Origin: Bradyrhizobium amphicarpaeae
GTDB taxonomy: Bacteria > Pseudomonadota > Alphaproteobacteria > Rhizobiales > Xanthobacteraceae
Assembly (NCBI RefSeq): GCF_002266435.3
Contig: NZ_CP029426.2
Span: 960,001 to 1,024,000, forward strand
Direction: 5' to 3'
DNA length: 64,000 bases
A model generated the notes under the pieces. That model worked only from the letters and a program-made list of their open reading frames with translations. It was not told where the DNA came from and searched no databases. How positions within the stretch are numbered: the stretch's first letter is position 1; the number at the start of each line of letters is the position of its first letter. Positions 58,395 to 64,000 of the stretch are shown here, in pieces. A program made the position numbers and the translations under genes.

Positions 58395-58415
58395 TTGCTA
58401 CGGTAAATGTAGCAA
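58395..58415. promoter_or_regulatory. Operator palindrome 2 of the HxlR/CMD divergent promoter
   Basis: TTGCTAC-GGTAAAT-GTAGCAA has perfect seven-base arms and lies 12 bases before the start of the downstream gene, where a bound repressor would block expression. Confidence 0.72.
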
Positions 58416-58427
58416 TAGAGGCGGCCC

Positions 58428-58991
58428 ATGTCTTCTGCCCTGTCCCAAACCATGCCGCGCATCGCCCCGCTTACCCCGCCTTATCCACCGGAGATCCAGG
58501 CGCAATTCGACCGCATCATGCGCGGTGCGCCGCCGCTGCTGCTGTTCCGGGTGATGGCGGGCCACGCTCGCGCCTGGGACAAGTTTCGCGCTGGCGGGCT
58601 GCTCGATCCCGGCCCGCTCTCCCTGCGCCAGCGCGAGATCGTCATCGACCGCACCTGCGCGCTGAACCAATGCGAGTATGAATGGGGCGTGCATGTCGCG
58701 ATCTTTGCCGGGCCGGCCAAGCTCACCGAAGACGAGGTGCGTGCCACAGTGCAGGGCGATGCCGCGTCGTCATGTTGGTTACCACCCGAGCAGGCGCTGA
58801 TCGCAGCGGTCGACGCGCTGCACACCCGCGCGACGTTGAGCGACGAAGAATTTGCCGCGCTGTCGGCGCATTATGACGAGGCGCAGATCCTGGAGATCAT
58901 GCTGCTTTGCGGCTTCTATCGCACGGTGTCGTATCTGGCGAACGGGCTGCGCTTGCCGCTGGAGGAGAATGCGGCGCGGTTCCCGGCGTAG
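58428..58991 (+). CDS. Carboxymuconolactone decarboxylase family protein
   Basis: A 187-residue all-helical protein of the AhpD/CMD fold. The active-site region RTCALNQCEYEWGVHVAIF (about 72-90) has the spacing C-x4-C-E-Y-E-W-G-x-H found in uncharacterised CMD proteins, rather than the CxxC of AhpD peroxidases. It may be a lactone decarboxylase or a thiol-based reductase. The neighbouring regulator and operator pair imply induction by a specific compound, possibly an electrophile or oxidant. Confidence 0.85.
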   Translation: MSSALSQTMPRIAPLTPPYPPEIQAQFDRIMRGAPPLLLFRVMAGHARAWDKFRAGGLLDPGPLSLRQREIVIDRTCALNQCEYEWGVHVAIFAGPAKLTEDEVRATVQGDAASSCWLPPEQALIAAVDALHTRATLSDEEFAALSAHYDEAQILEIMLLCGFYRTVSYLANGLRLPLEENAARFPA

Positions 58992-59034
58992 CTGTCATTC
59001 CGGGCTCGCGCCAATCGGCACGCCCCGGAATGAC
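58992..59034. repeat. Palindromic intergenic repeat, CATTCCGGG family, copy 4
   Basis: GTCATTCCGGGCTCGCGCC faces GCACGCCCCGGAATGACG between two convergent genes. Confidence 0.65.
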
Positions 59035-59056
59035 GCGCCGAGATAGCGCGTTGACG

Positions 59057-60064
59057 CTACGCGACGCCCGCCCGCAGCAGATCGTGCAGATGCACGATGC
59101 CTACCACCTTGCCCGCCTCGGTGACGACCAGCGTCGTGATCTTGCGGGTGTTCAGCACCTCGATCATCTCGGTGGCGAGCATCGAGGGCGGCACCGTTTT
59201 CGGCTGCTTCGTCATGATGTCGTCGACCGAAGCCGTCAGCAAATCGGGACGCATGTGGCGGCGCAAATCACCGTCGGTGATGATGCCCGCGACCTCGTTC
59301 GCTGCGTTGACGATGCAGACGCAGCCGAGGCCCTTGGCCGACATCTCGACCACGGCGTCCGACATCTTGGTGCCGAGCGGCTTGACCGGAATTTCCACGC
59401 CGGTGCGCATGTAGTCGCGGACGAATTTCAGCATCGCGCCGAGCTTGCCGCCGGGGTGGAAATGCGCGAACTCCAGCGCAGTGAAGCCGCGGCCTTCGAG
59501 CAGCGCGATCGCGAGCGCATCGCCGATCGCTGCCTGCATCAGGGTCGACGTGGTCGGCGCCAGATTGTGCGGGCAGGCCTCGCGCGCCTTCGGCAGTTCG
59601 ATCACGAGGTCGGCGGCTTGTCCCAGCGATGAGGCCGCGTTCGACGTTACCGCGATCATGGGAATGGCGAACCGCGCCGAGTAGTTCACGAGGTTCTTCA
59701 TCTCCGGCTGCTCGCCGGACCAGGACAGCGCCATGATGACGTCGTCGGTGGTGATCATGCCGAGGTCGCCGTGGCCGGCCTCGGCGGCGTGCACGAAGAA
59801 CGCCGGCGTGCCGGTCGAGGCCAGCGTCGCCGCGATCTTGCGCCCCATATGGCCTGACTTGCCGAGCCCGGTGACGATGACGCGGCCCTTGGCGTTGCGG
59901 ATCAGGTCGACTGCTTTCGCGAATGTCGCGCCCAGCGGGCCGCGCAGGGCGGCGGCGAGCGCGTTGATGCCGCCGCTCTCCGTCTCCAGCGTGCGGAGCG
60001 CGGATTCGACGCTGTTGGGGATGGAGCCGGATGATGCGGTCATCAGCGGTTTCGAACTCGGCAT
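59057..60064 (-). CDS. kdsD: Arabinose-5-phosphate isomerase (KpsF/GutQ/KdsD family)
   Basis: Interconverts ribulose 5-phosphate and arabinose 5-phosphate, the entry to Kdo and lipopolysaccharide core. The 335-residue chain has a SIS domain (VIVTGLGKSGHMGRKIAATLASTGTPAFFVHAAEAGHGDLGM near 61-102 and SWSGEQPEM) and a CBS pair at the C-terminus (from about 215, with GCVCIVNAANEVAGIITDGDLRRHM). ATG 60064 gives family length; a longer in-frame extension to 60271 is not family-like. Confidence 0.92.
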   Translation of the reverse strand: MPSSKPLMTASSGSIPNSVESALRTLETESGGINALAAALRGPLGATFAKAVDLIRNAKGRVIVTGLGKSGHMGRKIAATLASTGTPAFFVHAAEAGHGDLGMITTDDVIMALSWSGEQPEMKNLVNYSARFAIPMIAVTSNAASSLGQAADLVIELPKAREACPHNLAPTTSTLMQAAIGDALAIALLEGRGFTALEFAHFHPGGKLGAMLKFVRDYMRTGVEIPVKPLGTKMSDAVVEMSAKGLGCVCIVNAANEVAGIITDGDLRRHMRPDLLTASVDDIMTKQPKTVPPSMLATEMIEVLNTRKITTLVVTEAGKVVGIVHLHDLLRAGVA

Positions 60065-60273
60065 GTTCTGGTCCAGGAGGAGGGGCGTTCGCCCGGTCGG
60101 CGCCTCATTAGCACGCCGCGGCGGCGGAGGCGACGAGCCGGCCTGAGCCCTCAACCGGTCGTTAACCATAATTGTTTTAACTCCATTAACGATGGTTCCC
60201 GCCAGCCGGCGGAGATCATCGTGAAAGTGTTTGATTTCGTTGGAGTTATTCCATCGTGGGGTCGTCTCCAAGC

Positions 60274-62013
60274 ATGGGCCGGAGCAAACGCGCGCTGTTT
60301 CTAGGCGCGGCTTTGCCGTGCCTTGTGCCGGGTCTTGCGCTGACGGCCCTCGGAAGCGCTCCTGCGGCCGCCCAGAGCCTCACGCCCGACCTGTTCAATC
60401 CCAATCGCGGCGGCTTCGCTTCGCCCGAGACGCTGCCGACGCGCCGCACGGCGGGCGTGCCGCAGTCGCCGTCGGATGCGTTGCCGGTGCTGCCCGATCC
60501 CGCTGCCGATCCGCGCAAGGCCCGCGAGAAGCCGGCGACCTCGCGGATCGGTCAGGTCCCGACTTATGGCCTGCCTGCCGCTGCCGGCGCGAGCAACTCC
60601 GGCTACGATTCGCTCAACCGCAAGCGGCAGCAGCCCAAGCTTTATCCGGGCCAGCCGAAGCCCAAGCGCGCGGCTGGCCCCGGCTCGCCGGCGCCGACCA
60701 CGGCGCCGCCGCCGTTGACGCTCGGCCTCCCCAAAATCGCGCCGCCGCCATCGGCGTCCGCGAACAAGGCGCCGGTGCCGGCCGCGATGGCGGGCACCGT
60801 GCCCGGCCAACCGCTGCGCCGCCGCCTCAAGGCGGACGATGATGCGTTCGGAGCCGTCGGCGATTACGCCGGCAGTTTCCTGATCAAGGGCGGGCTCGAG
60901 CTCTCCACCGGCTACGACACCAACCCCACGCGTCTGAACAAGCCGGTCGGCTCGCCGGTCTACGTCGTCGCGCCTGATCTCCTCGTGGCGTCGGACTGGG
61001 AGCGCCACGCGCTGGTGGCTGACCTGCGCGGCTCGTTCTCCGGCTACACCCAAAACATGCCCGCGACGATCGACGGCTTTGCCTCGCCTTCGCCGGTCGA
61101 AGCCGATCGCCCCGACTTCACCGGCCATGTCGATGGCCGGCTCGACGTCAGCCGCGATCTCAAGCTGACCTCGCAGTTGCGCCTGCGGCTCGCCACCGAC
61201 AATCCGGGCAGCCCTAACGTGCAGGCCGGCCTGCAGAGATATCCCGTCTACGCCGCCTACGGCACCACCGTCGGCTTCGACCAGACCTTCAATCGCTTCC
61301 AGGTCGCCGCCGGCGCCACCGTGGATCGCACCGCCTACACCGACTCCAAGCTCACCGACGGCTCGACCTTCAGCAACGGCGATCGCGATTTCAACCAGTA
61401 CGGCGGCATCGGGCGCTTCTCCTACGACCTCAAGCCGGGCTTGAAGCCGTTCGTCGAGATCCAGGGTGACACCCGCGTCCACGACCAGGCCGCCGACCGG
61501 AACGGCTTTTTCCGCGATTCGAACGGCGGCTACGCCAAGGCCGGCACGTCCTTTGAATTCTCGCGCATCCTCACCGGCGAAATCTCGGTCGGCTATTCCG
61601 CACGCAATTACACCGACCCGCGTCTCAGCCAGCTCGCGGGCTTCCTGACCTCGGGTTCGCTGATCTGGAATGCCAGCGGCCTCACCACAATGAAATTCTT
61701 CACCGACACGCAGATTGCCGAGACCACCGTCCCCGGCTCCTCCGGCGTGCTGGTGCGTACCTATTCGGCCGAAGTCGATCACGACTTCCGCCGCTGGCTG
61801 ACGGCCGTGGGCAAGTTCACCTACGGCACGCTCGACTACCAGGGCCAGAACCGCAACGACAAGACCTACTCGCTCGAAGGCAATCTGATCTACAAGCTCA
61901 ACCGTAACATCTGGGTGAAGGGCACGCTGCGCCACGACATCCTGGATTCGAACCAGCCGGGCTCGAGCTCGCAGGGGACGGTGATGTTGGTGGGGGTGAG
62001 GTTGCAGAATTAG
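60274..62013 (+). CDS. Outer membrane beta-barrel protein
   Basis: A 579-residue outer-membrane protein. A signal peptide (ALFLGAALPCLVPGLALTALGSAPAAAQS) is followed by a Pro/Ala-rich, disordered linker to about residue 195. Then come repeating amphipathic strands with aromatic ends: ELSTGYDTNPTRLN, LRLRLATDNPG, GEISVGYSARNYTD, and so on, finishing NQPGSSSQGTVMLVGVRLQN, the usual C-terminal barrel strand. ATG 60274 starts the signal peptide. The family (capsule/PEP-like outer-membrane barrel) has no known substrate. It is divergent from kdsD. Confidence 0.8.
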   Translation: MGRSKRALFLGAALPCLVPGLALTALGSAPAAAQSLTPDLFNPNRGGFASPETLPTRRTAGVPQSPSDALPVLPDPAADPRKAREKPATSRIGQVPTYGLPAAAGASNSGYDSLNRKRQQPKLYPGQPKPKRAAGPGSPAPTTAPPPLTLGLPKIAPPPSASANKAPVPAAMAGTVPGQPLRRRLKADDDAFGAVGDYAGSFLIKGGLELSTGYDTNPTRLNKPVGSPVYVVAPDLLVASDWERHALVADLRGSFSGYTQNMPATIDGFASPSPVEADRPDFTGHVDGRLDVSRDLKLTSQLRLRLATDNPGSPNVQAGLQRYPVYAAYGTTVGFDQTFNRFQVAAGATVDRTAYTDSKLTDGSTFSNGDRDFNQYGGIGRFSYDLKPGLKPFVEIQGDTRVHDQAADRNGFFRDSNGGYAKAGTSFEFSRILTGEISVGYSARNYTDPRLSQLAGFLTSGSLIWNASGLTTMKFFTDTQIAETTVPGSSGVLVRTYSAEVDHDFRRWLTAVGKFTYGTLDYQGQNRNDKTYSLEGNLIYKLNRNIWVKGTLRHDILDSNQPGSSSQGTVMLVGVRLQN

Positions 62014-62053
62014 CGAGGCGCGCATTCAATGCGCCAAGCCGGGCCTTTTCGGC

Positions 62054-62096
62054 AGTCATCCCGGGCTTGCGCCAAGTGGCCGCCCCGGAATGACAG
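62054..62096. repeat. Palindromic intergenic repeat, CATTCCGGG family, copy 5
   Basis: AGTCATCCCGGGCTTGCGCC faces GGCCGCCCCGGAATGACAG between the barrel gene and the convergent gltD. Confidence 0.62.
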
Positions 62097-62099
62097 AAC

Positions 62100-63551
62100 C
62101 TACCGCGGCAGATCCGTCTTCCCCATCAAAAACGTATCGATCGACCGTGCACACAGCCGGCCCTCGCGGATCGCCCACACCACCAGCGACTGGCCGCGGC
62201 GCATGTCGCCGGCGGCGAACACGTTCGGACGCGAGGTCTGGTAGTCCAGCGTGTTGGCCTTGACGTTGCCGCGCGGGTCGAGCTCGACCGCGAGCTGCTT
62301 GAGCAGGCCCTCGTGCACGGGATGCACGAAGCCCATGGCGAGCAGGACGAGGTCGGCATCGAGCTCGAACTCGGTGCCGGCGATCGGCTTGAACTTGTCG
62401 TCGACGTGGACGCAGTGCAGCTTCTTGACCTTTCCGTTCTCACCGGAAAACTTCTGCGTCAGCACGGCGAATTCGCGCACGGCGCCTTCGGCCTGGCTGG
62501 AGGACGTCCGCATCTTCAGCGGCCAGTTCGGCCAGGTCAGGCCCTTGTCCTCGCGCTCGGGTGGAGCGGGCATGATCTCGAGCTGGGTCACCGACAGCGC
62601 GCCCTGGCGCAGCGAGGTGCCGATGCAGTCGCTTCCGGTGTCGCCGCCGCCGATGACGACGACGTGCTTGCCGCCGGCCAGGATCTCCTGGACGCCGCCG
62701 AGCGGCTCCTCGGAGACACGGCGGTTCTGCTGCGGCAGGAAGTCCATGGCGTAGTGGATGCCCTGGAGCTCGCGGCCGGGAATCGGCAGGTCGCGGGGGG
62801 CTTCCGCGCCGCCGGTCAGCGCCACCGCGTCATATGCGTTGAGCATCTCGCGCGGATCGACATTGCCCTCAGTGCCGACATGGCTGTTGTAGTGGAAGGT
62901 GACGCCTTCGCCTTCCATCTGCGCAACACGGCGGTCGATGACGCCCTTCTCCATCTTGAAGTCGGGAATGCCGTAACGCAGCAGGCCGCCGGCCTTGGCG
63001 TATTTCTCGAACAGGTGCACGTCGTGGCCGGCGCGCGCCAGCTGCTGGGCGCAGGCCATGCCGGCCGGGCCCGAGCCGATCACCGCGACCTTCTTGCCGG
63101 TCTTGTGCGCGGCGATCTCGGGCTTGAGCCAGCCATTGTCCCAGGCGCGGTCCACGATCGCGCATTCGATGGTCTTGATGGTGACGGGGTTGTCGTCGAT
63201 GTTGAGCGTGCAGGACGCTTCGCAGGGCGCCGGACAGATACGTCCCGTGAACTCAGGGAAATTGTTGGTCGAGTGCAAATTGCGCGAGGCTTCTTCCCAA
63301 TTGCCCTGATAGACGAGGTCGTTCCAGTCGGGGATCTGGTTGTTGACCGGGCAGCCGGGCGTGCCGGGCGAGACCGATCCGGTGCCGTGGCAATAGGGAA
63401 TGCCGCAATTCATGCAGCGCGCGGCCTGGTCGCGCGTTTCCTTTTCGGACAAGGGAACGACGAACTCTTTGTAATGCTTCACGCGCTCGGCGACCGGGGT
63501 GTACTTGCGGTCGTGCCGTTCGATTTCGAGAAAACCCGTGATCTTGCCCAT
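62100..63551 (-). CDS. gltD: Glutamate synthase small subunit
   Basis: The NADPH-oxidising FAD subunit of glutamate synthase, 483 residues. The N-terminal iron-sulphur cysteines are in [16 protein letters not shown] (about 43-58) and [12 protein letters not shown] (about 103-114). [48 protein letters not shown] near 150-197 is the FAD site, and [13 protein letters not shown] near 294 the NADPH site. It lies behind gltB on the same strand. ATG 63551 is placed by the conserved [12 protein letters not shown] opening. Confidence 0.95.
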   Translation of the reverse strand: MGKITGFLEIERHDRKYTPVAERVKHYKEFVVPLSEKETRDQAARCMNCGIPYCHGTGSVSPGTPGCPVNNQIPDWNDLVYQGNWEEASRNLHSTNNFPEFTGRICPAPCEASCTLNIDDNPVTIKTIECAIVDRAWDNGWLKPEIAAHKTGKKVAVIGSGPAGMACAQQLARAGHDVHLFEKYAKAGGLLRYGIPDFKMEKGVIDRRVAQMEGEGVTFHYNSHVGTEGNVDPREMLNAYDAVALTGGAEAPRDLPIPGRELQGIHYAMDFLPQQNRRVSEEPLGGVQEILAGGKHVVVIGGGDTGSDCIGTSLRQGALSVTQLEIMPAPPEREDKGLTWPNWPLKMRTSSSQAEGAVREFAVLTQKFSGENGKVKKLHCVHVDDKFKPIAGTEFELDADLVLLAMGFVHPVHEGLLKQLAVELDPRGNVKANTLDYQTSRPNVFAAGDMRRGQSLVVWAIREGRLCARSIDTFLMGKTDLPR

Positions 63552-63596
63552 TAAACCCGAAGTCCCTGCCGCTTGGTCGTTTGTTGCTTCCCCACC

Positions 63597-63682
63597 GTCA
63601 TTGCGAGGAGCGAAGCGACGAAGCAATCCAGTCTGCTGCCGAGGAGAAGGTCTGGATTGCTTCGCTGCGCTCGCAATGACGG
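63597..63682. repeat. Palindromic intergenic repeat between gltB and gltD
   Basis: CGTCATTGCGAGGAGCGAAGC faces GCTTCGCTGCGCTCGCAATGACG, with inner AGCAATCCAG / CTGGATTGCTTC. This is another common Bradyrhizobium repeat and falls inside the gltBD transcript. Confidence 0.72.
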
Positions 63683-63694
63683 GCGTTGATAGTC

Positions 63695-64000
63695 CTACGC
63701 TCCGATCGCGATTTTCGGCTCGGCGTCCGCGTTGGCGGCCATTTCGCGCAGCGCGCGCCGGTACTCGACCGGCATCACCTTGCGGAATTTGGGCAGCCAT
63801 TCCTTCCAATTGGCCAGGATGTCGGCGGCGCGCTTGGAGCCGGTGGCTTTCGCGTGGCGCGTGATCAGCACGTGCAACCGCTCGACGTCGGAGGCGAGCA
63901 GGTTCTTGAACACGTCGACCCGGCCATGCGCTTCGAGGTCGCCTGAGGCGTGATAGGTGTCGGCGTTGATCATCTCCTCCGACAGCACCGGCTCCAGCTC
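63695..64000 (-). CDS. gltB: Glutamate synthase large subunit, C-terminal end (partial)
   Basis: The last 101 codons of the large subunit; the gene continues past the right edge of the window. [45 protein letters not shown] and [16 protein letters not shown] are typical of the C-terminus after the GXGXG domain. It is transcribed towards gltD, with a 143-base gap holding a palindromic repeat. The glutaminase and synthase domains lie outside the window. Confidence 0.9.
   Translation of the reverse strand, partial: ELEPVLSEEMINADTYHASGDLEAHGRVDVFKNLLASDVERLHVLITRHAKATGSKRAADILANWKEWLPKFRKVMPVEYRRALREMAANADAEPKIAIGA

Overview
The window looks like a chromosomal segment of a Bradyrhizobium or close Bradyrhizobiaceae relative. 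The evidence is very GC-rich coding sequence, a PhyR-NepR-EcfG general stress locus, homospermidine synthase, two DUF3551 secreted proteins, a CobW-type Zur-regulated zinc operon and several families of dispersed palindromic intergenic repeats. This is inferred from gene content and style. I see no rRNA, tRNA, CRISPR array, insertion sequence, phage gene or integrase. The segment reads as ordinary core and accessory chromosome.

Layout. 1-6.2 kb (minus strand): a catabolic island with a TRAP solute receptor, an NAD(P)-dependent SAF-domain oxidoreductase, an ectoine-hydroxylase-like dioxygenase, a GntR/FCD regulator and two tandem alpha/beta hydrolases. A near-perfect palindrome before the regulator resembles a site before the TRAP gene. 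6.3-19.2 kb: an O6-alkylguanine repair protein, then a large acyl-CoA degradation region. It holds two CoA ligases, a thiolase, a TetR regulator with a palindrome in the divergent gap, an SDR dehydrogenase, a crotonase, three acyl-CoA dehydrogenases and a nitroreductase. 19.2-22.5 kb: ecfG-nepR divergent from phyR. 22.6-26.9 kb: htpG, small secreted proteins and a Bug-type receptor. 27-31.4 kb: a FATP-like ligase, then a translationally coupled set of acyl carrier protein, adenylating enzyme and ketoreductase. 31.4-36.1 kb: small unknowns, a DUF3095 protein, a DUF2147 protein, a MATE exporter and a GNAT.

36.3-43.2 kb: sodB with a textbook EcfG promoter, a permease split over two overlapping genes, then a Zur-box-controlled zinc operon (His-rich peptide, ZnuCBA, CobW-family GTPase, WD40 protein). 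43.3-49.3 kb: an MgtC protein, a small anchored protein with another EcfG promoter, and a polyamine cluster (ornithine decarboxylase with a very long leader, GNAT, RidA, homospermidine synthase). 49.5-53.3 kb: M3 oligopeptidase, DUF1007 protein and NicO-type metal exporter, all overlapping. 53.5-64 kb: MAPEG, ferrochelatase, an orphan ABC receptor, a stomatin/NfeD pair, an HxlR-like regulator with two operator palindromes facing a carboxymuconolactone-decarboxylase-like protein, KdsD, an outer-membrane barrel, and gltD with the 3' end of gltB running off the edge.

The main cross-links are regulatory. EcfG-type promoters (GGAAC-N16-CGTT) sit before phyR, sodB and the small anchored gene at 44 kb, so the sigma factor encoded here probably drives genes within the same window. 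A single Zur box covers the -10 region of a six-gene zinc operon.
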